A stretch of 64,000 nt of DNA from Boletus sp. NGJ (GCA_019096195.1 JAGTXK010000187.1:124001-188000); one strand, 5' to 3'. Positions 1 through 11,849 are shown, counted from the stretch's first letter. A program made the numbers and translations. The notes: generated by a model from the letters alone, not told the origin.

Positions 1-460
1 CCTCGCGGCGAGGCGACAAAGGCAAGGCATGGGAGGCTCACTCCTGGAACCATCGCCGCGTGGTCATATGCTAGCCTTGCCATCTATCCCCTCGACCAGG
101 ATATCCGACGGGAATCCGCAGTCGCCGCTGACAATTCGGACCCCCTCTACCCCCGGATCTACGCCGCCATCCTCTCCTTCCGCGTCGTCCTCCATCTACG
201 GCTCCTGGCCAGACTCTGAGGACGAAGACAATTGGTTACCTAGAGGTACCCTTCCTCCCGGAAACGTTCCTGCCCCTATGCCACACACCTCGTATCCTCC
301 CACTGGACCGGCAAGTCTGAGAACTAGGACTCGAAGCCGCAGCTCGTCATCTTCCAGTATCGACTCCTGGAGCGATGCTCAGAGCAGCGTTAGCGCCGGT
401 TCTAGCAACTGGGACGTGATTTCCAACACGTCTGCTCGTAGTCACCGTGGGCGTGTCTAA
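1..460 (+). CDS. C-terminal end of an unidentified Ser/Pro-rich protein (5' end outside window)
   Basis: The frame is open from the first bases of the window to a TAA at 458-460, giving about 152 residues. It is low in complexity: many Ser, Pro, Thr and Arg, an acidic patch (DSEDEDNW) and a Ser run after an Arg-rich stretch (RTRTRSRSSSSSS). No domain is visible. The Met at 29 need not be the start, because the frame continues upstream of it to the window edge. The composition suggests the disordered tail of a larger regulatory or scaffold protein, but the family is not recognised. The next gene, G-alpha on the other strand, converges on it. Confidence 0.55.
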   Translation, partial: LAARRQRQGMGGSLLEPSPRGHMLALPSIPSTRISDGNPQSPLTIRTPSTPGSTPPSSPSASSSIYGSWPDSEDEDNWLPRGTLPPGNVPAPMPHTSYPPTGPASLRTRTRSRSSSSSSIDSWSDAQSSVSAGSSNWDVISNTSARSHRGRV

Positions 461-1750
461 CCAACGTAGATGCCCTTTCGTCATGACCGCCCACGAGGAA
501 ACAAACACTCGCCGCACTAACAGCGTGATGGGACATCAGAATGGTTCAGAGGTTACCCACGACTTTGAGGCCACCCCCCAAACGATATGCATCATATTAC
601 TTACACACCATGGACGGAATTCAGATGTCCACTCTTTGTCATGCCATGCGCTGATTGTAGTATGTAACATTGCCTGTAACAGCCCAGTGTACAATACTAA
701 TTAATTGAGATACCACGCGTCTTCTTCGAACGGCCGAGCCTCTGTTTGATTCCAGCCCGTCCGCTACAGCAGCGCCGAGGAAAAGAAAAAAAAAAAAAAA
801 CAGCCATGTTGCACACTGCATCGGTCAGCGGACGGTGGCTGAAACGGAGGCCACAGTGTGTTGTCGATTTCACGCGATGACGCCAACTCGGCTCACTTGT
901 CGAAACGAATTTAATAGAGGTGAAACTGTGGATTGCATACGTTACCCGCCGACTGAGCAGTGCGGCAGTGCTGTATAAGGCCCACTTGCACACGATGTCG
1001 ATCCCCTCCCCCCCCCTGGGCCCTGGCCAAGCCGTCTTCGAGTCAAAGCGGTCGCGATTGTCAACACGTGTTGTCTGGACTCGGTCTGCAGTGCTTTTTC
1101 ATATACCAAGTGTTCAGCGTGGTCTGACACCGCTCTCATCATCAAACCCAACTTGACTGATTGGCACCCATTTATTTTGCGCCTTCCCTCCGAGGAACTC
1201 ATGTTGGTGCACTGGATGTCATTTGTTTTTGTTTCAACCCCGCGCGGTGCGAGTCTGAACCCAAGGTTTATTTTTTCCAACTTGGCCAACAACCACACCC
1301 GTGGGATGCCCATAAAAATCTATCTGAATCTGCAAGTGATACAGGGTGTCACGAGGTTCGCACTCCCATACACGCCTGGAAACACATGGTCGCCTGGGAT
1401 TAAACAACTGAGCTGCTAGTGATCAAGTATCAACATGTGTCGAGGAGAGGGGATGCAGCGATTCGAGAACGAATCGATTATTAATAAATACACAAGTGAG
1501 GCTGGGACCCTAATCTTTACAGGGGGATCCAGCGACAACGGACATAGCAAACGACTAGGTATCGACTAGGGGATCATATGTAACGTATGCGACAAGAAAG
1601 GAGGGTGTGGGTCATCCAACAGGCCTTTGGGGTGGTGTACAGTACTGCAGCGTGAGGGCGTCCAGATGAATTCCAAGTGTAACAAATCGGTCCATGGGTG
1701 GATGCGTGCCCGGGGCATCAAGTTCAGGAGCAGGCGTCACCGGATCTCGA
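461..1750. other. Convergent intergenic region, no supported gene
   Basis: This 1.3 kb lies between two convergent 3' ends. Open frames here are short and have no family signature or splice support. The only conspicuous feature is an A-rich tract near 785-800. It probably holds 3' UTRs of the flanking genes. Confidence 0.5.
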
Positions 1751-3971
1751 CTATCCGACGAGGGCACTCCGCTTTAGGTTATCTCGTATCACAACATCTT
1801 GTACTGCGGTGGATATGGTCAGATTCCAAAACTCACATTGCATGCGCCATTATCTACCCTTACCATTCTGTAATATCAACGAGGTTGAGTGTGTATCCTG
1901 AAAAGGCCGGGTCAGATCAAAGCCCTTCCCGAACCGGCAGGTATTAACGCACCGTGACGGAGGTAAAATGACAATAGAACGGCCGATCACCCGCATGCTC
2001 TTTCATCATACCAGCAAACTTTTTCTTGAGGTCTGTGGATGGCGGAGCGTGCGTTATCACTAGCAAGAAGATGGCAATCAAAATCAAACTGACATGTACT
2101 CGCACTCTCAAAGTCATTTGGTCTGTTGCCATAACTAGTGATATAGTCACCCAAACGAATGCCCGATTCGAGTTTCGCGCGCAAAATGTCGCATTTGTTG
2201 AGGAAAAGCACCAAATCCGTCTTCTTCAAGAGTGGATTTGAGACGATGCTCTTCCAAAGGAGGAAAGAGTCGGCCTACAAACATTCAGCTCAGGAGTTGG
2301 AAGCGAGTTTGGAGGATGAACTGACCAGCCTATTTACGCTCAGGTCTTCTTGAAGAACCTGATCAAAGCAACTGATGGGAGCCAAGAAGATGATAGCGTT
2401 CATATCGTCGAAATAAGGTGCCCATGCCGCTAAGTGAACGATGACACTTGTGCCATCAGAAATAAAGGAAACACCATACCTCTCTACGAGATTAATGGGG
2501 CAAGTAAGTAGGTGACAATGCCCACAGATGACATCTGAAGCGGTACTTACAAGAGACCTTTGACCGCCGACATCAAACACACGCCAATCACTGCTCATAG
2601 CGGTCCCGAGATGTCCTGAGAGCTTGTAAAAGTCTGCAATCCGACGTGGAGAGGACCCACGCACCACTCTTGACCTGAAAACGGTGTTCAGACACCCCGA
2701 GTGTCTTCAACCGGGCACGAAGGATATCATCTATCAAGGTGTGAGCTCGACGGCAGAGCGCATCAAAGAAAAGAGAAGCCGATAATACCATCTGTCGGTA
2801 TGTACTTTGGCGATGTCACTCGAGGTAGCGCATCCAAGAAACTGCGGGCGAGATGGGTCGGCAACAAAGTCGAGAGAGATTGACACGACTCACAATCCAG
2901 CCATCTCTTCCGGTCGCATCTTCTCGATATCCATGAGCTTTTTGACGGTGGGGTCCGCCCAGAGCTTTATCATGTCTTCCAAACAGGCATGCAAGACCAC
3001 CCCGGGATCGTCTGGATCCGACCAGTTGATCAAGTCTATGCTCTCGCAGCTATCGCGGGCACCAGCATTGCGCAACAGACGATTAAAGGTGTTCTTCCAA
3101 CCTGTGTTCGAGTTGACACTAATCTCTCGGTTGGATGGGAAAGAGGTCAAATTGGAACGGGCTAGGTTGTCGACCTGGTCCGGAGGGAGTAGTCTGCGGA
3201 TCAAAGCAGCCTCTACCTGAATGAGTGGAGCGAGTCGCATCTTGAGCTTGAGATGGTCGGATGTGAGTGGGGGGATATTCTTTGGATGCTGTGCCCGTCG
3301 GTGAGGAGGTGGCTGATGACGTAGAGGCATGACCGCTCGAGATAGATGCGGCTGATGATATGCCGTTGGAGGCCGCGTGGGCTTTTGCGATGAGGTCGAG
3401 AATAGCATGGATGGATTGGACGACGTTGAGCTGGATGACGGCACGCCACGAGGCTTTCTCCGCGCGGAAGGCCTGGTATAAATCAACGTATATACGCGCC
3501 ACGCAGATCACCAAGTATATTAAGCTGACCTTTGGAGAATGCATGAGCTGGAAATCTAGATTATGCGTAGCGATCAGGCGTGCCAAAATAGCCATAGGTC
3601 CTCACTTACTCTTGAGCGTGGTAGATTTTCCTATAGATAAGACGCTCAGTGGGAATAAGCAGATCATCAGGTGGCGACAGACCGGATTCACTCTGACCTG
3701 CCGAGGAGGGTGGACAGTTGTAGAGCAGGAAGGGGGGGGTGCGGAGGGGAACAGGCGACGCACCGAGGAGGAGTATCTTGACAGGCTTTGGGTTCCTTTT
3801 GTCGGCGATGCGCTGGCGGTTGAGCTCTTCGTCGATTGCATCAGAGACCCGTTTTGCTTCCTGCTCTGCGGCTATGCGTTGCTCCCGCTCTGCCGATGTC
3901 TCATTTGGCGGAGGAGCAATGGCACGCGTCAGAGGGTCGTCGTCGGATATCTTTGGGCGTTTTGGAGCCAT
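1751..3971 (-). CDS. Heterotrimeric G protein alpha subunit, non-canonical fungal type
   Basis: This is a GTP-binding signal transducer expected at the inner face of the plasma membrane. All five G motifs can be read across many short introns: G1 KILLLGQSESGKSTTLK (split by two introns), G2 region DDILRARLKTLGVSEHRF, G3 VFDVGGQRS, then WAPYFDDMNAIIFLAPIS, G4 FLNKCDIL, and G5 TSVTD. The last exons give IRDNLKRSALVG and a stop at 1751-1753. The start is the Met of MAPKRPKISDDD at 3971. It lacks the Met-Gly needed for N-myristoylation and has a long charged N-terminus, as in the expanded, divergent G-alpha families of agaricomycetes. G5 has TSVT where TCAT is usual. Between G3 and WAPYF a 4-nt exon is required (see 2480-2483). 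The family call is secure. The receptor and pathway are unknown, although a GPCR-like gene lies about 3.3 kb away. Confidence 0.9.
2480..2483 (-). other. 4-nt microexon inside the G-alpha gene
   Basis: The exon before it ends at 2551 after GGQRSL with donor gtaagt. The exon after it starts at 2429 with CG-GCA-TGG (W of WAPYF). Joining these two directly loses the frame. Between them the minus strand reads ctcgtag, AGAG, gtatgg, so AGAG has a normal acceptor and donor. Including it gives GGQRSLRAAWAPYF, the same spacing as the canonical GGQRSERRKWAPYF. The flanking introns are 67 and 50 nt. Confidence 0.7.
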
Positions 3972-4603
3972 CTGGGGCAGTTTTCGTGGGATGGTGGTGG
4001 TGGGAGGGGAACAGAGACTTGGAGAAGCGATATCAAGCTCGTGTTGCAGCTGGTGCAGCATAAATCCGCGCCGTGCTTGTATGGTCGGAAACGGACGACA
4101 CTCCCCACGGTCTCTCTGCCTTTTTTGCCATGGCGAGCGCTCGCGTAAATGCCGGCAATCAGCAATTTTGCGAGTCAACGGGATGGAACGGAATCAGCCG
4201 AGTCGGGTTTGGCAGATCCATCTCCACTGTACCAATCTCCGCCACACAGATCGTCTTTTACCCCCTTCTAATCCTCGCTGACCCGTGTCCGGCCACTGCC
4301 CCGAATGGAGGGAGTTTCTCTTTGCCCCTGGCGAAACCCTTGATGCATTTGACGTACGGCGCAAATTGAGCAGGGACACGTTAATCGTCGGTACCACCTG
4401 ATATACTGATTATCCGCAATGTAATCGACGGTATTTATACGCGTCGTCTATCAATGTATCATCATCCAAGGGCATCCCAGTGCGTGCAGGTATCGTAACA
4501 ACTAGAAACCGTACGCCAATAGAACAGTCACAATATTATTCGCCATGCTGAAAGCTCCTATCCATGGATCTCGCCCCTTCCATAATCTAAACAGGTGTTC
4601 GCA
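3972..4603. other. Intergenic region between G-alpha start and desaturase end
   Basis: It is 632 bp, downstream of the delta-9 desaturase and upstream of G-alpha, both on the minus strand. No supported gene is seen. The upstream frame of the G-alpha Met stays open for about 70 codons, but that part has no family similarity and is taken as 5' UTR or promoter. Confidence 0.45.
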
Positions 4604-6351
4604 CTAGCCCATGAGTCCCTCGCCATCCGAGAGCGCGGCTGAACTGTACCCACTGGCACTGAGTTCGTTGTAGTGGGCAATCCGGAGGCGTTGGCTTGGC
4701 GGGATCGTCTTATCCTCAAGCCCGTGTGGCGCACCGCCATGCAGGGCACCCACTCGCTTCATAGCAAGCAGCTATCAAAGATCTCAGTACCTATAAATGA
4801 GCCCATCAGAGCAGCAAAGCTTACATTGTGTGCAGCATTGCTGTGATCGTACACTCCACCAAAAAAGGCAGTAGTAGCATCCCTACCAATGTGCTTGGTC
4901 AAAAGGTGACGGCCTCCTGGATGTTCATCAAGGAAGTCCGACACATCATGGATGAAGCCAGCGATACAGATCAGGGGGCGCGTCTTGGCCTGTGCTTGGT
5001 CTACGCACGACCAGTCAACGAAAAGAAACACATCTCCACGCTAGTCACTCACAGCTCTCCCAGTTAATGATGGGAAGGTGGTCATTGTCCGATGGCCAAG
5101 AGAGTTTTTCCTGGGTCTCGCGCAGTCGCTTTAGCTCCATGGTGAGTTGACCTTTACGGACCTCATTGTCTGGGAACGTCTAAAGGGTCGGTCAATCAGT
5201 ACAGCTCATCAGGTCTCGCCAAGAGCGACCCTACCTTCAAGTGCGAAGCAAGTCCAAACCGTTGGCAAACCCAAATGAACCACTTGGTGGGGTCGTACTG
5301 GTACCACTTGATCGCGTTCCGGTAGTCCATGGGGAACTGGTGGTGGAAGTTGTGGTAGCCTTCCCCAATGGTGACTAGTGCAGTAATCAAATGATCTCGG
5401 GGAGTGTGTTTGTCATCGAAAGGCGTATCGCCCAACCAGTGAGCAAGAGAATTGACACAGAAGGTAGACTGCAAAAACATGAGCAGACACATCTCCACCC
5501 GATTCAAGCACTTACATGATGAACGAAAACTAATCTCAATAAACCAGCATATATATAGCCACCTTGCCAGTCACCCCAACCGAGACCAGCAACGACTGTC
5601 GGGAACAAAACCCCCATGATGAACACCAACTTGATGTAATTACGATGTTGCCACTTGACAATGTCATTCTTTGAAAGATCACTGACGTCCGCCACTCCGG
5701 GCTTACGGCGAGGTTTCACGACCATCCAACCAATATGCGACCAAAACAACCCTTTGTGTGCATTGTAAGGGTCGAGATCGGTATCGGTGTACCGGTGATG
5801 AGCACGGTGGCCACGAGCCCACCATCTAATAGAACCCTCAACAGCACCAGCGCCAAAGATGGCAAGAGCATATTGCAGTGGTTTAGACGCGTTATAGGAG
5901 CGGTGAGCCCAGAGACGGTGGTAGCCTGCCGTGATGCCTGAAAAGAACAATGTTAGCTACGTCCACAACCAAAAAAAAAAGGAGGGGAGCACAAACCAAG
6001 GCCAGTCATGTAGTAATAAACGACAGACCAAACAGCCGTCTCCCATCTAAGGCGGGTGTAGTACGCCCCAACGAGCCCCAACACCGGGGTGAAACCAAGA
6101 ATCCCGACGTGGAGCCAGTTGAGATTCTCAACGAGGTTCTCCCGTGTCACTGGTGGCAATGCCTTCTGGTGCTTGAGTGTGTAAGACACGTAGTTGTCAG
6201 GAATATTGGCATCGGCGGGCATGTGGTCAGGATCTTCAACAAATTGTTTAGGGTCTACAAACTTGGGCACCGCGTCAACCTTTGGCGTTATGGTTGGAGC
6301 GGTTGTCGCCATGTCTGGCGGCGAGGAACGGGCTGGAGGGACCGATGACAT
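4604..6351 (-). CDS. OLE1: Acyl-CoA delta-9 (stearoyl-CoA) desaturase with C-terminal cytochrome b5 domain
   Basis: It introduces the first double bond into palmitoyl- and stearoyl-CoA at the ER membrane, using electrons from its own fused cytochrome b5. Three histidine boxes are present in order: HRLWAHRSY (HX4H), [11 protein letters not shown] (HXXHH) and [11 protein letters not shown] (HXXHH). Hydrophobic segments flank the first box (for example [19 protein letters not shown]). After the catalytic part comes a cytochrome b5 domain with the heme-ligand motif [10 protein letters not shown] and a second His in YDHSNAAHN. The last exon reads [10 protein letters not shown], as in yeast Ole1 after its b5 domain, and ends at a TAG at 4604-4606. 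The start is the first Met, at 6351 ([10 protein letters not shown]); a second Met lies 13 residues in. Domain order and length match fungal Ole1. In other fungi this gene responds to unsaturated lipid supply, and the SREBP gene lies about 11 kb away. Confidence 0.95.
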
Positions 6352-7299
6352 GGAAAGAGAAGCTGGTCAAGGAGCAAAAGACAAGGGAAGTGCCATCGCG
6401 TAGCCGAGTTTTTATGTATGGTAAAATTCTTTGGGGTTGCCACCGCTTCCGACTCCGGTGATGTAACTTTACGTGGAGGTCTCCTCGCGTACATTTCGCC
6501 TCAAAACTCCTCGTCCCTCTGCCAGGAACTGACCACCAGCGGGTATACACAAGATCTCATGAGAAGCATCGAGCATCCAGAAATTATGCCAGTTTTTCTA
6601 CAGGGGTACAGTGTGAAAAGCGTTGCTGCGCATGTCTCGAAAGTATTGGGGACACATTGCGATGGACAAATCGGTCTGTGACTTTCACTTGTCCGAATTC
6701 ACCAGGTACACAAATTTACCTCCGCAGTCGCTTCAATCACACCAGCGCCTGCTTGAGCGTCTCAACTCGCTACAAAACATTAATGATTGTAGTGTACGGT
6801 TTTATAAGGTTCGATGAACTTTGCCCAAAATCGTCCGTGGTCCGCGCGCAAAATTATTTGGCAGACCCTACCGACTCGGTACTTACTGTAGAAAAGTGAG
6901 CGCGTGGCGTGCAGTGCCAGAAGTCAGAGCTGAAATTATATAATCAAAGCCCATTGGCTGATGGAACACATGCACGCACATGCTGAAAGTCATGACACTC
7001 CATTTTTGATCATGTGTTGATAAGGACTTGATACCGACTACCAACGAAGGCAGGAGACTTGATTTCACGATGGCAAAAAGAGAGGTCCCGAAGCCTTGAT
7101 GATTGAGTTCTTCACGAGTCACGACTTGGTACCACAAGTCCAAGTTTCTGTGGCACGGGGGAAAACGGCTCAACGTTTCTAGTCTTGCTCGAACAGGCTT
7201 TATTCACCAGTTGCAACTGCGACTATCGTACATGAGGTAGATTTAATACAAGCTATCTTTTCCGGAACATAAATTGACGTTTGACAACCTGTACATGCC
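6352..7299. other. Upstream region of the delta-9 desaturase, no supported gene
   Basis: About 950 bp between the desaturase start and the end of the GPCR-like gene, both on the minus strand. Open frames on either strand are short and unlike known families. It presumably holds the desaturase promoter. Confidence 0.45.
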
Positions 7300-9557
7300 C
7301 TATATTCGTTCAGCGCCTGATCAATATCCAGTGTCATTGCCCTACGCATTCTGTACACTCACCAAAAAGGACTATAGGCGCCCAGCCCGCCAAGACGAGT
7401 GCAACATGTTGCGAACCAAAGGGTGTCGGTGTCGTTCTGTGTCGCGCCACATCAATGATAGTTGACAGCGCAGCAAGACACTGAGTGATAAAGAACACCC
7501 TACAATCAAACACCGCATGCCAGCGCATCACATCAACATTCCGAGGGCTAAAATAGTCAAAGACTCCAAGACCTACATCTGAAAGAGAATTAACCGCCAT
7601 ATGGCTGGCATGAGATTGGGCTTCGGAGATGGCGCAACGCGCGTCGTCACTAATGGATAGTGTCAATCGCAGAATCTTTATACCATACTAGATGAGCTTA
7701 CAGGACAACGTCATGCCTCTTATCTGCCTTTGTGGATTACACTCATCGTCCTGCTCAATTGTAGCGGTGCCTTCCCACGTCCCAGACAGTTTGGGAGGCG
7801 AGGGAAACGCGCCAAAGGCTGAGCAAGGTGATACATCCGGGTCGTTATTGAGGGCTGCATCTTGCATATCCATTTCGGCACATGTCGGTTGTGTTGAATG
7901 CGGTATTTCAGGGTCGATGGCAGTCGGTGTATTGTCTGGCGAGACGTCTGGGCTCACTAGCCTCCCAGAGGTGACGCCCTGTTCGTTGTTCAGCTGTGAC
8001 CCAAAATGGAAAGAGCCAGTGTTATTTTTGAACGAGTGGTGGGAGTGCTGGTTATTGCGATGCAGCTGAAGTACCCGGCGGACGGCGGCGGCGGAGAGGA
8101 ATAAGCAGGGGATGGTGAGAATCATAGAGAAACCAGCATATCCAAGAAACCGACCCCTGCGATGATCGAAAATTGGATGAGAGGCCTATGTCAGCTCGCT
8201 GGTCCGCTTACCATTCTGGATTGCTCGCATCACAATGAAGGTCGTCCGTGGGTTCAATAGCATTCATACCTAGCAGAATAGGGAGCGAGACAGATAGGCA
8301 AGCGAGAGGGAATATGAGGATAGGGAAATAGTATATGTCTTTCCATGCAAGTGCCCTGAAGAAATGCATCGTTTGGTCGAGCGAAGCTAGGTTGAACCGA
8401 CTTTACGCACGATGCATCTGAACGTTTCATGGGTGAAGGCCATAGCACTACGCTCGATGTGGCGAACGTAAATGCAGCACAGACACCAGTGAGAGACCAC
8501 GCGGAATAATAGATTATGAACGTCTGTACTGCATCATATGGTTAGACCGGTGGCTGAGCTTGTAGACCAACGTGCTTACCGATGCAGAAAGCTTTTGGCA
8601 TTTGGGATGGGTTCATGTCATAAATCATCCCTATGCAAGGCAGATGAGCAACACATCCCTTCAACGATCACATGTAATGACATACCAAGACAGAATATTC
8701 CTTGCAATAGCGTCGCAAAGACACTATACAATCCCGGGCCCCAGTAACTACTGATGACCCGGGAAAACATATACAGAACTATCCAGCATGATATAGCGCC
8801 TGTGGATGCGTTCAACGAGATATCCTCTGGTTCGCAACAAGCTCGCCGTCCTACCTGTAAACGAGAGGCAGAACCATGTGACTTTGAGGGCAAAGGGGAG
8901 CATGGGTAGTCAACCAGGTTGACACAATGTGTGCTGAGGAAAGCCAAGCGTAAGTTTACCAGAAGGGCTGACAGGCTCCCATCACGGTGATTATGATATA
9001 AGGAAAAAGTACCACAACTTCCCATGCATATCTTTTACCCCTGGAGCGGGAGTAGATGGAGGCTTGGTTAACATTTTTAACCAGATACAGATGCTTATCT
9101 AGGGCCAAATTCTCGTGTGAACTTAGTTGTTCACATCTTTGGGTTCGTAAGATGCGGAGGGCAGTGATAAACAGAATTGGTCGCGCCGTTTATAATCTTC
9201 TCAAGCTGGCCTGTGAATGTGAGTTGAGCACAGAAGTGAACGAACCTTAATTATTTGGAGACCATCACCGGCCTGAGGAAACATTGACCACACGTGACCG
9301 TGATGCGGGCCTCGGATTCAGGTTTCCCGCGTACACGCCGTTACACTGCCCCAGTTTCGAGCGTATGTTGCTGATCATTCACCCACTCGCGCAAGCGCAA
9401 GCACTGTCACTGTCAGGCAACGGCCACATTGCCCATAGGCCGAAGAGCAAGGGGCACGTGGAATGGATACCAACTAAAACGTACGTAGGCAGAAAACTGT
9501 TCAGTCCCCCACACTTACCTCAAACGTAATATACTTGCGGTGACGATGGTTCTCCAT
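7300..9557 (-). CDS. Putative seven-transmembrane GPCR-like membrane protein (5' end unresolved)
   Basis: The exons encode successive hydrophobic segments: VVVLFPYIIITVMGACQPFW, AISCWIVLYMF, GLYSVFATLLQGIFCL, FIIYYSAWSLTGVCAAFTF, YFPILIFPLACLSVSLPIL, and GYAGFSMILTIPCLFLSAA. A polar loop of about 120 residues follows, rich in Ser, Pro and Asn. Then come two more segments, near FFITQCLAALSTIIDVA and HVALVLAGWAPIVLFG. A long third inner loop before the last two helices is GPCR topology. The pattern HCDASNPEW, spliced to FLGYAG, resembles uncharacterised agaricomycete GPCR-like proteins, but that is from memory. The 3' end uses a short last exon ending at a TAG at 7300-7302. The 5' end is not solved. 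A Met at 9555-9557 (MENHRHRKYITFE, then a good donor) is a candidate, but I could not join it cleanly to the exon near 9190, whose frame closes upstream. A missed exon or a broken first helix are both possible. Confidence 0.5.
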
Positions 9558-9949
9558 TCCGCTCTGCCAAATCTAGACAGATCCGGTAGATGTGCTCACT
9601 AATGAAACAAATCAGATCAAACTGTTACCTTTCGTCATCATCTCCAACATTGTATCAATCGCTGTTCCGAAGGCAGGACAGGACGCAGTACTGCCGCGGG
9701 ACCTTGTTTGTGCGCAAGCCAAAATTGAAGGTGTCTTATTGGGGCCTGTACTTCACCTTCAGCTGAGAAGCGATAATAACTTCTCGTTATCGACGTTACC
9801 GATGCAAATACACCGCAGTGGTCTGTCTTTATTACGGTTACCTTACCAATGTAGAGATGTCTCGCCATTATCCTTGTAGAGAAGGAAAGTCTGTCCCTCG
9901 AGTTTGCCTGAATAGGGGCCGCTTTCACGAAAAAAAGCAATTCGCCAAG
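9558..9949. other. Gap between the GPCR-like gene and PTEN
   Basis: About 390 bp. The minus strand contains a short open stretch with splice-like borders around 9840-9930 (reading PYSGKLEGQTFLLYKDNG in one frame). It could be an upstream exon of the GPCR-like gene or chance. It is not supported well enough to call. Confidence 0.35.
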
Positions 9950-11849
9950 TCAGGCACCCTGTGTACACGTATGGCAAGCAAACGAAATCTTCATATCAAC
10001 AAGCGCCTTACCAATCCCAATCGCGAAATCGATGTCATCATTGGAAAGAACAAGACTAGATGACGAAGAATCAGGCGATATGTGGAATGCGGGTATGAGC
10101 CACACCCATCCGAGAGCGACCTATAAATAGTAGATGAGTACGTCCTTGTCGCAACATGCACTGCAAGTGAACGACCTCGCCCATGAAAAGTTTGATACAA
10201 AGTTCGCGATCCGCTTCAAGCAGAATACCCGACGGGTCTTCCATTGGCGGCGGGACAAAGGCGTAAGAGGAACTTTCCGACGTCGATGCCCACTGTTGCG
10301 GACTTTCATGATTTAATGGAGGTCCTGGCTCGCGCGTTTTGACCCGATCCCCTTCAGCTTCATTCAGGGGACGCAGAATGTAAGTCAAAATTGGCCGCCT
10401 CTATGATCAAAGGAGGCATTAGTGTAAGTCGAAATGGGAAGTGATAGTTACACACACTGTCACTTTCTCGACTTGGTTGGATATCTGATACGCCCATCTG
10501 TGCAAAACTGCGTATCATCTTTGCCTTGTCCCATCGATCACTCCTGAAGGGACTAGTTTGCATCGCACCAGCCGGGCTGCGTGACTCTGTCTCCCAATGC
10601 TCCAGTTCGTTGACAAGCCGGTTGCTATATCGTGCCAGAGATACCCAGAGCCTTCCTGCCGTCGATTCATTGACTCCACGGCCTTTTCCGGCGCCCGTAA
10701 TTACCACACTTGCTGCTTGTACGAGGTGAGGTTGTATCCTGGGCGGTTCACGCATTCGAATCGCGAGCTCGGTGAGTCTTGATTTTTGTAATCTGTGGTG
10801 TCCTGTCGAGCAGGGTTTCCGAATGGTCTTTCCCTAAGAACAGTCGTAGTGACGGGGGTCCCTTGCCATCGAGAACTTGCGACCAATAGAACAGCCATCG
10901 CTGCTGGCTGGGTATGCTGATACCCATCTTGGGCTTCTTGGCAAGCGGAACGTCTGGATGAGATCTCGAAGGGTGCAGAGAAGGTTTCATACGTCTAGAC
11001 GTATGAAGATCAAGAACTTTTTCTAGTGTGCTCACCGTCGGTTCTGACGAAACCCGGAATAGATCCGCGCCAGAAGGGACAGAAGCAGGGTGGTCAAGTG
11101 TGGCGGGTAATACTGTGGACGTATCTGTCGAAGGTGTCTGCAGACCCTCCTTGTTGCCGATCAGCGACCATTCGCTGAAACTGTCATGCAGAGCGCTGGG
11201 TATCGACGCAGAGGGTGAAGCGTAAAGCGAGAGCAAATATGCACACGCCATAATGCCTGACCTCCCTTTGCCAGCTATATTTCCAAACGGCATCTCAGTA
11301 GGAACGGAAGGAAGGGATAGAGATATCTACCTTTACAGTGAAGCACTGCTACTCGGACATCCGAGCCAGATAGCCAAGCATGCATTTCTCGACTGACCAA
11401 CAGGAGATATAAGAATGGCGGAACGCTGTGGAAGGGAGGGTATAATAAGTATTGTCCGTGCATAAAAACTAACGAGACTGACTGGTGATCCGGGAAAGGG
11501 TATCTGCTAACACGACCGTCAAAGACGCTTTCGTGGTAGGCATTTTCTCTCAGGGGGCAGAGGTTGAACACCCAAAAATTGGAGCCGTGCCGAGCTGACA
11601 GGAACCGCTGAACGTCCGCACGGTGATTCCGATAGATGCCCTCCACTCCGACTGCAGGGAAGCCCATAACGAGGACCTGGTTCGTCACGTAGGCCAAGTC
11701 TTTTGCAATGGCCATGAAATCGCCATTCCAGAGTGAAAGGAGGTCACCGTACCTAGTTCGAGGTTGAGTTGATCGTCTCTGAAGCGAGCTTTTTTGCCCG
11801 AAACCAAGCGTCTTAAATAGAGGGACATTTCAGTTGGTGCTTCTGTCAT
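9950..11849 (-). CDS. PTEN: PTEN-type phosphatidylinositol 3-phosphatase
   Basis: It removes the 3-phosphate from PI(3,4,5)P3 and so opposes PI3-kinase signalling at membranes. Exon 1 gives MTEAPTEMSLYLRRLVSGKKARF and runs through LNLEL into the conserved DLAYVTNQVLVMGFPA and GVEGIYRNHRADVQRFL. Then come NLCPLRENAY, FDGRVSRYPFPDHQ, and the signature loop VAVLHCKAGKGRSG (HCX5R), interrupted by an intron after HCK. ACAYLLSLY follows. After a Ser/Pro-rich insertion, GISIPSQQRW matches the usual GVTIPSQRRY at the phosphatase/C2 join. A C2 part follows, with RELCIKLFMGEV, GWVWLIPAFHISPD and NDDIDFAIGIG near the end. The last residues (KALVDMKISFACHTCTQGA, stop 9950-9952) assume read-through of a possible donor after GIG. 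The insertion makes it longer than human PTEN, as is common in basidiomycetes. It is divergent from the Cdk9 gene, 115 bp away. Confidence 0.9.

Noticed and set aside
3360-4148. A 262-codon plus-strand open frame across the start of the G-alpha gene
   Set aside because: It lies antisense to exons that encode clear G-alpha motifs and its own translation has no domain.
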